Of a stretch of 23,958 bases of DNA, positions 7,333 through 16,100 are shown in pieces; position 1 is the first letter of the stretch, and each line of letters begins with the position of its first letter. The stretch spans positions 1 through 23,958 of the forward strand of contig JARLFX010000247.1 in assembly GCA_031296355.1 (NCBI GenBank), written 5' to 3'. The translations under genes and the position numbers were made by a program. The notes under the pieces are model-generated. The model was not told where the DNA came from and made no database searches. It saw nothing but the letters and a program-made list of their open reading frames with translations. Origin of the DNA: Acidobacteriaceae bacterium. GTDB taxonomy: Bacteria; Acidobacteriota; Terriglobia; Terriglobales; Acidobacteriaceae.

Positions 7333-8502
7333 CTATTCCGCGACCGGTTGGGGAATGGGTGTTCTGCTGAACAACACGATCAGGCTGAGTACGGCTAGAA
7401 GCGGCAGCCCAAACGCTATCCGCAACGAGCCTGCATATTGCGATGTAACGCCAATCAGCCAGGGCCAGGCCGCATTCCCGAGCGATGAGACAGCCATCAT
7501 GGTGCCGGCCTGGCGTGAACCAGGCGACCAGTTCATCATCTGGGAGCAGATGATGGGAAACAGTGCGCTGGCGCAGATTCCGATCAGCACGGTGCAGATC
7601 GCAATCGCAGCGGCGCCGTGCGCCAGCATAAGCGCAATCAGGTCAACCGCTAAGGCCACAATCGCAGCGCGCTGCAGAGTACGCTCGCGCATCTTCAACA
7701 GCAGCAAAGAGGCAATGCCGCGCGACATGGTGAGCGATATCCAGAACAATGTCGCTGCGGTCTGTCCGATGAAGAGTGAATTGCCGCCGTAGCGAACCAT
7801 GTATGTGGTAATCCAGACATTCATGCTGGCTTCAAACCCGCCGTACAGCACGAAGCAAGCAGCGAAGAACGCGAAGACGGTAGCTGGAACGCGAAATGAC
7901 GCATGAGTTGGCTGCGAGCTAAGCAACACAGGCGCACTCGGTTCAAATGCAAGTGCCAGCACGACCAAACCGAAGAGCGCGGCGAAACCCAGCAAGAGAC
8001 GGGGTAATGCAACAAATGGCAAGAGCCAACCAATCATCAGAGGCGACAGAATTGCGCCCAATCCCCAGATGAAGTTGAAGGAAGACAGTATCGCTCCCCT
8101 TCTGGCGGTAAAGCGCGCGCCGAGGATGAGGTTGGTGGTAGTCATCACCTGCCCCAGGCCCCAACATCCAACGAGCAATGCAAGGCACGAGGGCGCCCAT
8201 CCAAACGGAGAAGCGAAGCCAGCAAAACCAAGGGCAGCGGCTATAGAACCTGCAATAAAGCTACGCTGCAGCCGGGAAGAGACGGTGATGCTGCCGATGA
8301 ATATCCCCAAAAATTGCGCGGCGGGCAGCAGACCGCTGCGCGCATCCGCGAGCGCCCATCGATGTGCAAGCACTGGAAGCAATGGGCCGAGAAATGCCGT
8401 TCCCATTCCGGTCAACAGAAAGGCAAATCCAAGAACGGGAATAGACGGCGTAACGCGCGGTTCTCTCACAGAAGGATTTGACACAACTCCGACGCAACGC
8501 AC
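7333..8502 (-). CDS. Major facilitator superfamily permease, probable sugar transporter
   Basis: A 389-residue hydrophobic protein with about twelve membrane segments in two halves, typical in length for MFS permeases. The first helix carries FLLTGMGTAFLGPLLPVLAHRWALADARSGLLPAAQFLGIFIGS, resembling the region before motif A in sugar-type MFS proteins (FucP-like group); a basic SSRLQRSF loop follows TM2. Later recognisable parts are FNFIWGLGAILSPLMIGWLL and CTVLIGICASALFPIICSQM. The substrate cannot be read from sequence; a mono- or oligosaccharide released from hemicellulose is inferred from the adjacent LacI regulator and GH10 gene. The start is given as GTG at 8502, 33 bases after the lacI stop, without a clear ribosome site. 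GTG at 8484, with GGAG only two bases ahead, is the alternative. Cotranscription with lacI is likely. Confidence 0.88.
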   Translation of the reverse strand: MRCVGVVSNPSVREPRVTPSIPVLGFAFLLTGMGTAFLGPLLPVLAHRWALADARSGLLPAAQFLGIFIGSITVSSRLQRSFIAGSIAAALGFAGFASPFGWAPSCLALLVGCWGLGQVMTTTNLILGARFTARRGAILSSFNFIWGLGAILSPLMIGWLLPFVALPRLLLGFAALFGLVVLALAFEPSAPVLLSSQPTHASFRVPATVFAFFAACFVLYGGFEASMNVWITTYMVRYGGNSLFIGQTAATLFWISLTMSRGIASLLLLKMRERTLQRAAIVALAVDLIALMLAHGAAAIAICTVLIGICASALFPIICSQMMNWSPGSRQAGTMMAVSSLGNAAWPWLIGVTSQYAGSLRIAFGLPLLAVLSLIVLFSRTPIPQPVAE

Positions 8503-8535
8503 AAGAGATTAAATTCCACGATTGTCACCGCCATA

Positions 8536-9606
8536 CTACTTAGGCGCCAGCTTCTTCCGTTTCGCTGCTTGCGCTGGTGGCGCAGCAGTGGATTCACGAA
8601 TGATCAATTCGCCATCAAAGAAGACTTCATGCGGATATGGTTCATCCGCCTTGTTGATGCGGTCGATGAGCAAAGTCGAAGCAGCTTCACCCATCGCCTG
8701 CAATGGCTGACGAATGGTCGTGAGACTGGGAATACTGTAGGATGCTCCACTAATATCATCAAACCCGACGACGGAAATATCGTGCGGGCAGCGCAGTCCA
8801 GCATCCTGAATCGCTCGCAATGCACCCAGCGCAGCAATGTCGTTGAAGCAGATCAGCGCGGTAAAGTCATGCGTGCGCTGCAGTAAATCGCGTACGACGG
8901 GGTAGCCCAGCTCCGGGGACCACGAGTTCTGGACGAGTTGAATGCAGAGTTCCGGTTGGATAGGAATGCCCAGATCGGCCGCCGTTCGCTGTAATGCGGC
9001 AAAGCGCGAATCGGAGTCGAGCGCGTTCGGTTGCCCTTTCATCAGCGCAATGCGCTTGTGCCCCAAGGCATGGAGATGCTGCAGGATCATGCGTGCCGCG
9101 CGGTCGTGATCGAAGACGAAGTTGGTTACACCGGGTACTCTCACATGCCCTGAGATGGCGACGGCAGGTACTTCCACGGGGTTCTGCAACTCTGTATTGA
9201 TCAGGATGAACCCATCCACATTGCGAGCCATCAACAGTCGCGGATACTCGTCCAACAAATCTTTACGCCCAAGATGGCTGACCGTGAAATACAGGTAACC
9301 AGCCTGAACCAGAGTTGTCTCAATTCCCATCATCACATTGGTGAAGTAGCCTTCACTATGCTCCGGGGCAATGATGCCCATGGTGTATGTCCGCTTCACG
9401 CGTAGAGAGCGGGCAGAAAAGTTGGGCCGATAGTTGAATTTCTTCGCAGCTGCCAGCACTCGTTGCCGCGTGACGGGAGGGATGGACTTGGCAACAGGCG
9501 AGTTATTGATCACGACCGAAATCGTTGCAGGAGAGAGGCCAAGATACTCTGCAATCATTTTGAGGGTGACAGGCCCGGCATGCATCATGGATTTTGATTT
9601 GGGCAT
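8536..9606 (-). CDS. LacI-family transcriptional regulator
   Basis: A 356-residue repressor with an N-terminal LacI helix-turn-helix (VTLKMIAEYLGLSPATISVVINN, residues 13-35), the hinge region ending near YRPNFSARSLRV, and a periplasmic-binding-protein-like ligand domain. Visible parts include MGIIAPEHSEGYFTNVMMGIE, a FVFDHDRAA segment, HLHALGHKRIALMKG, FTALICFNDIAALGALRAIQ, and the family-typical SVVGFDDISGASYSIPSLTTIRQP. The effector is unknown; xylo-oligosaccharide or another hemicellulose sugar is inferred from the divergent GH10 gene. The ATG at 9606 opens the frame directly beside a candidate operator (9622-9636), which suggests autoregulation. The MFS gene follows 33 bases downstream. 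The C-terminus ends in an unusual basic tail (AAKRKKLAPK). Confidence 0.95.
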   Translation of the reverse strand: MPKSKSMMHAGPVTLKMIAEYLGLSPATISVVINNSPVAKSIPPVTRQRVLAAAKKFNYRPNFSARSLRVKRTYTMGIIAPEHSEGYFTNVMMGIETTLVQAGYLYFTVSHLGRKDLLDEYPRLLMARNVDGFILINTELQNPVEVPAVAISGHVRVPGVTNFVFDHDRAARMILQHLHALGHKRIALMKGQPNALDSDSRFAALQRTAADLGIPIQPELCIQLVQNSWSPELGYPVVRDLLQRTHDFTALICFNDIAALGALRAIQDAGLRCPHDISVVGFDDISGASYSIPSLTTIRQPLQAMGEAASTLLIDRINKADEPYPHEVFFDGELIIRESTAAPPAQAAKRKKLAPK

Positions 9607-9621
9607 GGATGATTATTTTCC

Positions 9622-9636
9622 GGGAAACGCTTACCC
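9622..9636. promoter_or_regulatory. LacI-type operator in the lacI/GH10 divergent spacer
   Basis: The site GGGAAACGCTTACCC has the AA-n-CG-n-TT core and GGG/CCC outer arms centred on CpG that LacI-family repressors usually bind. It lies 15 bases upstream of the lacI ATG and about 90 bases before the chosen GH10 start, so one bound dimer could affect both directions. It overlaps a second small dyad, TTTCC-G-GGAAA at 9617-9627. Assignment to the adjacent LacI protein is inference. Confidence 0.6.
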
Positions 9637-9677
9637 CTGCCATTAGACAACAATCATCTGGCAGATGCGCAGTAAAG

Positions 9678-9706
9678 TTGAAAATGCGCATCATAGAGGT
9701 GACAAT
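9678..9706 (+). promoter_or_regulatory. Possible sigma70-like promoter for the GH10 gene
   Basis: TTGAAA (9678-9683) and GACAAT (9701-9706) are separated by 17 bases, matching the -35 and -10 consensus at 5 and 4 of 6 positions. Transcription would start near 9713, leaving about 12 bases before the ATG at 9725, which would favour that start over the one at 9665. It lies about 40 bases downstream of the operator, so direct blocking of RNA polymerase is not certain. Confidence 0.3.
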
Positions 9707-9724
9707 GGACGTCTCAATTCCTCT

Positions 9725-10852
9725 ATGACAAGAGAGACTACACAATCCCGCAGACGGTTCATTCAGACCACTGCTTTAGCAGCCGCCGGGCTTACGGGCA
9801 TGGGTCGCGTCATGGCGCAATCCGGAGCTGATCCCCTGCCTGCTCTCGCTGAGGCGTTTGCTGAAAAAAATATTCTCTTTGGCTTTGCAGTGAATGATCG
9901 CAGGCTGCCGACAGATGGCGTGTATCGCGGCCTAATCCAGAAACATGCCAGCATTATCGTGGCGGAGAACGCGATGAAATGGGAGGCCTTGCGGCCAGCC
10001 ATCGACCAGTTTGAATTCAACCGGGCTAATGTGATCGTAGACTTTGCGCAGGCTAACAAAATGAAGCTGCGCGGTCACACTCTCTGCTGGCATAGGGGTC
10101 TGCCGTGGTGGTTTGAGAAGACCGCGACACCACAAAATGCACATGCACTGCTGACAGAACATATACAGACCGTGGTACGACATTATGCCGGGAGAGTGCA
10201 TTCATGGGACGTCGTGAATGAAGCGATTCGCCCGGAAGATAACCTGCCCAACGGACTGAGAAATTCAATATGGTACCGGCTGCTGGGCGATAGCTACATC
10301 GAGACCGCATTCAAGGAAGCGCGCAAGGCAGATCCTCGTGCCCTGCTGACATATAACGATTACGGGCTGGAATATGACAATGGCACCGATAACCGGCATC
10401 GCGACGCTGTACTGGATTTGCTGCGGCGTTTGAAACAGCGCAATGTTCCTATCGATGCGGTGGGGATTCAATCGCACCTGCGCGCGAATCATGGGGAGCG
10501 CTATGGCAGTGGTGTCGCCAGCTTTATCCGGCAGGTAAAGAAACTCGGGCTGCAGGTCTTTATTACCGAGCTGGATGTCGATGACAGTTCACAGCCAAAA
10601 GAGCTAAAAACCCGCGATAGCGCGGTCGCCAATGTATACGAGGGCTATCTAAGGGCAACGCTGGCTACTGCGGATGTATCCGCCGTGCTGTGCTGGGGTG
10701 TGCAGGATCCAGCACAGGCGCAAAGTGAAATGAAAGAGCGTGAAGATGGCGGCCTGACCAGGCCATTTCTCTTTGATCTAGCCGGCCAGCCGACTCCCGC
10801 GTACTACTCCTCGCTGGACGCAGTAAAACGAGTGCCAGCCAAGCAGTCATAA
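9725..10852 (+). CDS. GH10 endo-1,4-beta-xylanase, Tat-exported
   Basis: A 375-residue glycoside hydrolase family 10 enzyme, which cleaves internal beta-1,4-xylosidic bonds of xylan with retention. The (beta/alpha)8 landmarks are all present: ENAMKWEALRP, the RGHTLCWHRGLPWW block, WDVVNEA with the acid/base Glu166, TYNDYGLE, VGIQSHL, FITELDVDD with the nucleophile Glu282, and WGVQD near the end. The N-terminus has a twin-arginine signal (QSRRRFIQ then a hydrophobic stretch ending VMAQ), so it is exported folded. I chose the ATG at 9725 because it puts the Tat motif in its usual place; the frame also opens at an ATG at 9665, adding 20 residues, and neither has a good ribosome site. No carbohydrate-binding module is attached; the enzyme is a single catalytic domain. 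It is divergent from lacI and lies upstream of the receptor gene cluster. Confidence 0.96.
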   Translation: MTRETTQSRRRFIQTTALAAAGLTGMGRVMAQSGADPLPALAEAFAEKNILFGFAVNDRRLPTDGVYRGLIQKHASIIVAENAMKWEALRPAIDQFEFNRANVIVDFAQANKMKLRGHTLCWHRGLPWWFEKTATPQNAHALLTEHIQTVVRHYAGRVHSWDVVNEAIRPEDNLPNGLRNSIWYRLLGDSYIETAFKEARKADPRALLTYNDYGLEYDNGTDNRHRDAVLDLLRRLKQRNVPIDAVGIQSHLRANHGERYGSGVASFIRQVKKLGLQVFITELDVDDSSQPKELKTRDSAVANVYEGYLRATLATADVSAVLCWGVQDPAQAQSEMKEREDGGLTRPFLFDLAGQPTPAYYSSLDAVKRVPAKQS

Positions 10853-10948
10853 CCCTCTCGATACGGCTTGCGCACGCCTCCCTGCACAAGAGAACTCTCT
10901 GGAATTGGTAGGACCATGCAAACCATGCCAAACACTAGCCAAATTCAA

Positions 10949-10962
10949 CTAAAACGATTTAG
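10949..10962. promoter_or_regulatory. LacI-type operator upstream of the receptor operon
   Basis: CTAAAACGATTTAG is palindromic at every position except the pair next to the central CG (CTAAA-n-CG-n-TTTAG). The core AA-n-CG-n-TT is the same as in the site at 9622-9636, but the outer bases differ. It ends one base before a -35-like hexamer, where a bound repressor would hinder RNA polymerase. It could bind the nearby LacI protein or another member encoded elsewhere. Confidence 0.55.
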
Positions 10963-10963
10963 C

Positions 10964-10993
10964 TTGCGTATTTTTGTTTTATTCCTGTATATT
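10964..10993 (+). promoter_or_regulatory. Sigma70-like promoter for the six-gene operon
   Basis: TTGCGT (10964-10969) and TATATT (10988-10993) lie 18 bases apart in an AT-rich patch that stands out from its surroundings. The first gene starts 80 bases downstream at 11074, giving a leader of about 74 bases. Position after the GH10 stop and next to the palindromic operator supports a regulated promoter. The hexamer matches were found by eye only. Confidence 0.5.
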
Positions 10994-11073
10994 TCGCTCG
11001 CAATCTTTCCATGTGAAACAGCGTTCGCTAGCTGCATGGAGCATCTACTTTTGTTGCGCGAGGTCACCTCAAA

Positions 11074-13125
11074 ATGTCTTCTATTTCCCACACGCTCCGC
11101 CAGACAATACAAGGGCTCGGTATCGCCACTTTTATCTGTTTGATCTCGTTGACAACGGGATGCTCTATCAGCTCAACAGCAACCTCCAGTGAGTCCCATA
11201 GCGCTGCGCTTCCCCATATGAGCGGCACGGTGCACGGCGGCCAGCAGCCCATCAGTGGCGCAACCATCAAGCTATATGTCGCAGGGAGCACCGGTTACGG
11301 CTCAGCCGGTACAGAATTGCTGGGCAGCAACGTGGTGACCACAAGTGATGGTTCCGGTGTAGTGAACAGCAATGCCAACGCCGGAAATGCCAACAACACA
11401 CTGGCGAAGGGCCGCTTCATCATCGATAACGATTACACCTGCCCGACCATAAATTCGCTGGTGTATATCGTTGCCACGGGTGGAGACCCCGGAGTCGGCG
11501 GCATCAACAATACGGCAATCACGCTGGTCACTGCCTTGGGTAAGTGCGGCAATCTCAATACCAACACCACTATCGCCATGAATGAACTCACCACCGTAGC
11601 GGCTGCATATGCCCTGGGACAGTTCTTCACTCCCACTTTCGGCGCCAGCAGCACAGACAGCATTGGCGCTCCGGCATCCAATCTGACCGGCATCACGAAT
11701 GCATTTGCCACTGCCGTGAACCTGGTGAATACCAGCAACGGCATCGCAACAGGAACCAGCGCCGCCAGCGGTACGAACTACTACCTGGCAACAAATGATG
11801 CGGCAAAACTGACTACCATCGGCAACATCCTCGCAGACTGCGTCAACAGCACAAGCGCAAGTTCAACAGCATGCACGTCGCTGTTCGGGGCCGTCACACC
11901 GGCTTCAGTAACGGCAGCCAGCGATATCTTCCAGGCAGCGGTCTATATGTCGCTGAATCCGACCAGCACAAACGCATCCAGTTCCGCGACCAACATGACC
12001 ACCTTAATGGGCTTGCAAACGGCTTATCAGCAGTTTGGCTCTGGACTCTCTTCTGCCCCGACTGACTGGACGCTCGCCATTCAGTACAGCGGCACCGGAA
12101 TCGCCTATAACTCAGCTGCGGCAGTCGATGCGAATGGCGACATCTGGCTCTCCAATGCAAACAATACTGGCGGCGTAGTGCTGATCAATGGTGGCACCGG
12201 GACAGTAGGCGGAACCGCAGGCGTGACTGGCGGCGTGATCGGCTTCTATACGACGCTGGGTACGGTAACAGGCAACCAGCCCCGCTCGGTTGCAATCGAC
12301 CAGAACGGTAAGGCGTGGTTCGGTGGCTTTGCCGCGAACGTCGCGGACAGTAAGTACTATATGTTCCGTGTCGCGGGTGGTACGGGTGTGGAGGCCACAT
12401 TCCCCCTGCCCAGTGGCACCACGCAACCCTATGCGGTGGCAGTCGATCCGGCAAATGTGGTATTCGCTACGACGACCAGCACAAACTTTATTACCACATC
12501 GGCAACAGCAACCACTGGCACAACGATGACGGTCAAAACCGGACTCGAGGGCACTTCGTCCACAACAATCGCGATTGACCCGAACAAAGTCGCTTACATT
12601 CCTTCAGGCGGCGGCAACTCTGTGTATGAGTTCACAACGAATAACTACACAGCGGTCAGCGGCAGTCCGTTTGCTTCTTCCACTCTCACTACTCCCTACG
12701 GAGCAGCCGTTGATGGTTTAGGGAAGGTCTGGATGGCAAACAGCGGTGCATCATCCATCGCTTACCTGTCGTCAGGCACCTTTACCGGTATTACTAACTC
12801 CTGCCTGCAATCACCTAAGTTTATTGCCATCGACGGCAGTAATAACGTCTGGGTGACGAATGGGAATGGTATCGGTACTGGAAACACAAACTTCACTATC
12901 TGCGAATTCAATTCGAGCGGCACGCTGATCTCGAACTCCACAGGCTACGGACTGCATGGTATTGCAACGGGTCGCGGCATCGCAGTCGACCTTTCAGGCA
13001 ATGTGTGGGTAACCAGCTATCTGACCACAACCACCAATGTGACAGAGATAATAGGTGCGGCAACTCCGGTTGTGAACCCCATTTCCGTTGCCATCAAGAA
13101 CAGCACGGTAGGCACGCGACCTTAA
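11074..13125 (+). CDS. Beta-propeller (NHL/Vgb-like) lipoprotein
   Basis: A 683-residue protein with a lipoprotein signal (LISLTTGC, Cys30), so it is expected to be anchored to a membrane, probably the outer one. After a Ser-rich linker comes an Ig-like or carboxypeptidase-regulatory-like domain (GTVHGGQQPISGATIKLY, from about residue 50), then a mixed region to about 340 containing NELTTVAAAYALGQFF. The C-terminal half holds about seven NHL/Vgb-type blades of the form AxDxxGxxWxxN (AAAVDANGDIWLSN, SVAIDQNGKAWFGG, AAVDGLGKVWMANSG, IAIDGSNNVWVTNG, GIAVDLSGNVWVTSY) and ends ATPVVNPISVAIK...GTRP. No catalytic residues are recognised. The ATG has GAGGT nine bases upstream. It is the first gene behind the regulated promoter and is followed by a strong terminator, so it may be made in excess of the genes downstream. 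A role in substrate capture for the receptor is inference. Confidence 0.88.
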   Translation: MSSISHTLRQTIQGLGIATFICLISLTTGCSISSTATSSESHSAALPHMSGTVHGGQQPISGATIKLYVAGSTGYGSAGTELLGSNVVTTSDGSGVVNSNANAGNANNTLAKGRFIIDNDYTCPTINSLVYIVATGGDPGVGGINNTAITLVTALGKCGNLNTNTTIAMNELTTVAAAYALGQFFTPTFGASSTDSIGAPASNLTGITNAFATAVNLVNTSNGIATGTSAASGTNYYLATNDAAKLTTIGNILADCVNSTSASSTACTSLFGAVTPASVTAASDIFQAAVYMSLNPTSTNASSSATNMTTLMGLQTAYQQFGSGLSSAPTDWTLAIQYSGTGIAYNSAAAVDANGDIWLSNANNTGGVVLINGGTGTVGGTAGVTGGVIGFYTTLGTVTGNQPRSVAIDQNGKAWFGGFAANVADSKYYMFRVAGGTGVEATFPLPSGTTQPYAVAVDPANVVFATTTSTNFITTSATATTGTTMTVKTGLEGTSSTTIAIDPNKVAYIPSGGGNSVYEFTTNNYTAVSGSPFASSTLTTPYGAAVDGLGKVWMANSGASSIAYLSSGTFTGITNSCLQSPKFIAIDGSNNVWVTNGNGIGTGNTNFTICEFNSSGTLISNSTGYGLHGIATGRGIAVDLSGNVWVTSYLTTTTNVTEIIGAATPVVNPISVAIKNSTVGTRP

Positions 13126-13138
13126 GCTAATTCACCCA

Positions 13139-13181
13139 GGGTGCGGAAAATCGGAATTCGAGATTCCGCACCCCTTTTTTT
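13139..13181 (+). terminator. Strong intrinsic terminator inside the operon
   Basis: Arms GGGTGCGGAA (13139-13148) and TTCCGCACCC (13164-13173) form a perfect 10-bp G+C-rich stem, extended inside by TCG/CGA pairing. After one C the right arm is followed by seven T (13175-13181), CC and six more T. This is the clearest terminator in the window. It starts 14 bases after the propeller lipoprotein stop; the next gene's GGAG ribosome site begins at once after the second T-run, at 13190. There is no room for a promoter between the terminator and the next ATG. Confidence 0.9.
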
Positions 13182-13199
13182 CCTTTTTTGGAGATTTTT

Positions 13200-16100
13200 A
13201 TGCTGCGCCAACTTCGTTCTATCGCTGCTAACGCCGTATTTTATTGCGGACTTACGCTGCTTTTTGTCACATCTGCCCACGCTACTGTACCTGCGGTGGT
13301 GATGAGCAACCACCAGGCTCTCTATACCGGCCTGACCAACGGAACCTACCGAGTAGCCGCCAATGCCCGCGGTGATGTGTTCTTCGCCGACTATGCGAAC
13401 AACACAATCGATGAGCTTCCCGCAGGATCGACGACTCCTGTCGTTCTGCTCACAAAGATGAACGGGCCGCACTCAGTCGACATCGACAGTGCCGGCAATG
13501 TTTATGCGAACGACACCTACGCGGGCAAAGTGGTCCGCATCCCTTTCGTTAATGGAACATATCCTGCAGGCATTGATGCGACTACGGTTGTGGGCGTCAC
13601 CGTAAACGGGGTGGTTACAGTTCAGCCCGTTGTCTGCTCGAACGGGCTTCAGACCGACTGTTCCCTGCCCACACTTGGCGCAGCGACAGGCTATTATGCG
13701 CAAATCACGGATACTGCGATTGATGGAGCGGGCAACTACTACTTCATCGACATCAGTGACAACATATCCAGCGGGAAATACAACCGCATTGTGGAACTCA
13801 CTGCCGGCGGCGTGGTGAAGATACTGGTGGACGGTCTAACCACCGCATACAACGCACAGATCGTAAGCGATGCTGCTGGCAATCTCTATTACGCAAACGG
13901 CACATCGCTCTTTACCATCCCAGCGGGAGCTTCTGCTGCGACTGCTGTCAATACGACTACGTTGACCAAGCCCACCGGCGTTACGCTGGACGCCTACGGC
14001 AACCTGATCGTAACGGACTCCGGAAATAGTCGCATTGTCGTGATGCCATTTGAGAACGGAGCGATTAATTTCGCAAATCAGTATCTACTGGCGCCCTACT
14101 ACTCTCAGAACAGCGTCGGCATTGATTCCTTTGGCACCATCTACTACACGGGATCTTCATCAGGCGCCTCGGCTATTAATGCCTTGCAGACCTCGGCATA
14201 CAACGCGCCAGCGCTCGCGGTGGGCAGCAGCAGCACGCTTGCGCTGGTGTATTCATCGTTCAATGCTTCCACTACTTTCTCGCAATATGTTGTTCGGGGT
14301 AATGGCGCAACCATCAGCTATGTTGGCAACTCCTGCACGATTGGAACCACGTATACTGCGAACCAATCCTGCTCCTACAACGTCCAAATCAAGCCGAATC
14401 GCGTAGGACCCGTCTCTGGCCTCGTGGGTATCGGTGATTCCGCGGGCAACTACCTGGCGCAGTTCTCCCTGAGCACCGTCGGGCTTGGCTCTGCAATTTC
14501 AATCGACCCGGGCACCTCCACAAGCATTGGATCAGGCTTTATATCTCCCGCTGGGGTGGCTGTAGACAAGGCCGGTAATATCTTCATCGCAGATCCTTCC
14601 GCGAATGCAGTCTATGAGCTCGTCGGAGGCACGGGAACACCAGTAAGCGTGGGCTCCGGATTGGTGCGGCCAGACGGTGTGGCCGTGGATGCCGCAGGGG
14701 ATCTCTTTATTGCTGATACTGGAAACTCACGCGTTGTTCGGGTACCGGTTATCGGGGCTGTACTTACCACCGCATCACAGAGTGTTGTTGCATCTTCACT
14801 CACTGCCCCGCTCTCCATTGCCGCTGGACCACTCGGTTCCGTCTACATTGCGCAGGCTGGCCAACTGGCCCGATACGCTGTTCGCGGTATTCCCGGTATA
14901 GTACCAACCGCAATTCTCTCCACCAGCTACTACAAGCCAAGCGCTCTCACGGTTGATCCGTCTGGCAATATTTTTCTTGCGGATTCAGCCGCCGGCACGG
15001 TAGTTGAATTCGCTGCGTATACCGGAGCACAAACGACCATCGCCAGTAGCCTGAGCACGCCGACCGGCCTGGCAACGGACTCAGCTGGAAATCTTTTCAT
15101 CGCCGATAACGGTACCGCACAGGTGGTTCGTATCGCCAATACCAGCGGATCACTCACCTATTCAAATGCAGTGTCCGCCGGCACCTTCGCAAGCCCTTTC
15201 GGCGCAGCAGTCGATAGCAGCGGCAACCTCATCGTGAGCGACCCAAGTGTACCGGCAGTGTACAGAGTAGCTCGTACCAGCGGCACGTTGAACTTCGGCA
15301 CCATCTCGCAAGGAACAACCAGTTCATTGCTTTCAGGCTCAATCCTCTCCTGCGGCAATCAATCGCTCACGCTGGGAACCCCTCTCTCGACAGCAACCGG
15401 CGATACAACCCACTTCACCATTAGCTCTTCAAGCACCTGCACTGCGGCTCAAGTCTTAGCGGCTGGCTCAGCCTGCACTATCGCTGCAACTTTTTCACCT
15501 ACTGCGAAGGCAACAAGCAGCGAGGTGCTGACGGTAAGCAGTTCGCCAACCGTCGCCACACCTGTGACGCTCACCCTGAATGGCACCGGCACATATCTGG
15601 CACCCACTACGCTGGCAGTTGCGCTCACTTCCCCCACTGGTACGCTGACGTATGGGCAGACCGCAACATTCACTGCAACGCTGACGCCTTCACTCTTCAA
15701 TGTGGCGGCAGCAACCGGTACCGTTACGTTCAACGTGAATGGAACAGTTCAGAAGCCAGTTGCAATCAGCAATAACACAGCTACTTTCCAGATATCGACG
15801 CTGCCAGGCGGCGTGAACAGCATCTCTGCCAGCTACTCCGGCGACGTGAACTACGCTGCAAGTGCCGCTTCGGCGATTGCAACCACAGTTGCACAAGGGA
15901 CAACAACAACAACCGTCAGTGTGGTCGCAGCGTACACCAATCCGGTCAGTTCCCTGCCAAACAGCTCCATCACATTTACGGCTACAGTAACGCCCAGTGT
16001 TGTGGGAGTGCTGACCGGCAGCGTGAACTTTGTAAGCGGCACAACCGTACTGGGCACAGCTTTGCTGGGAGCCGGCAGCGGCGGTACATACCAAGCCGTG

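Noticed and set aside
9622..9636. Catabolite-responsive (CcpA cre) site
   Set aside because: The sequence is cre-like, but CcpA/HPr control is a Firmicutes system; a LacI-family operator next to a lacI gene is simpler.
11060..11070. Dyad GAGGT-C-ACCTC over the ribosome site of the first operon gene, as a possible sequestering hairpin
   Set aside because: A one-base loop cannot fold into a hairpin; the GAGGT part is explained as a normal ribosome site.
10868..11143. Small plus-strand frame with a signal-peptide-like hydrophobic stretch upstream of the propeller lipoprotein
   Set aside because: It spans the AT-rich promoter and operator, overlaps the true gene out of frame and has no ribosome site; T-rich DNA gives hydrophobic codons by chance.
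13188..13202. TTG start of the large propeller protein at 13188
   Set aside because: The TTG overlaps the GGAG ribosome site that serves the ATG at 13200, which directly begins a good signal peptide.
13122..13472. 116-residue minus-strand frame over the terminator and start of the large propeller gene
   Set aside because: It runs through a strong plus-strand terminator and a signal-peptide coding region and shows no family resemblance.
13320..15300. Possible CRISPR or DNA satellite repeats from recurring GGC-AAT-like words
   Set aside because: The recurrence is at protein level (NHL blades, D-x-x-G-N) with diverged DNA and no regular spacer.
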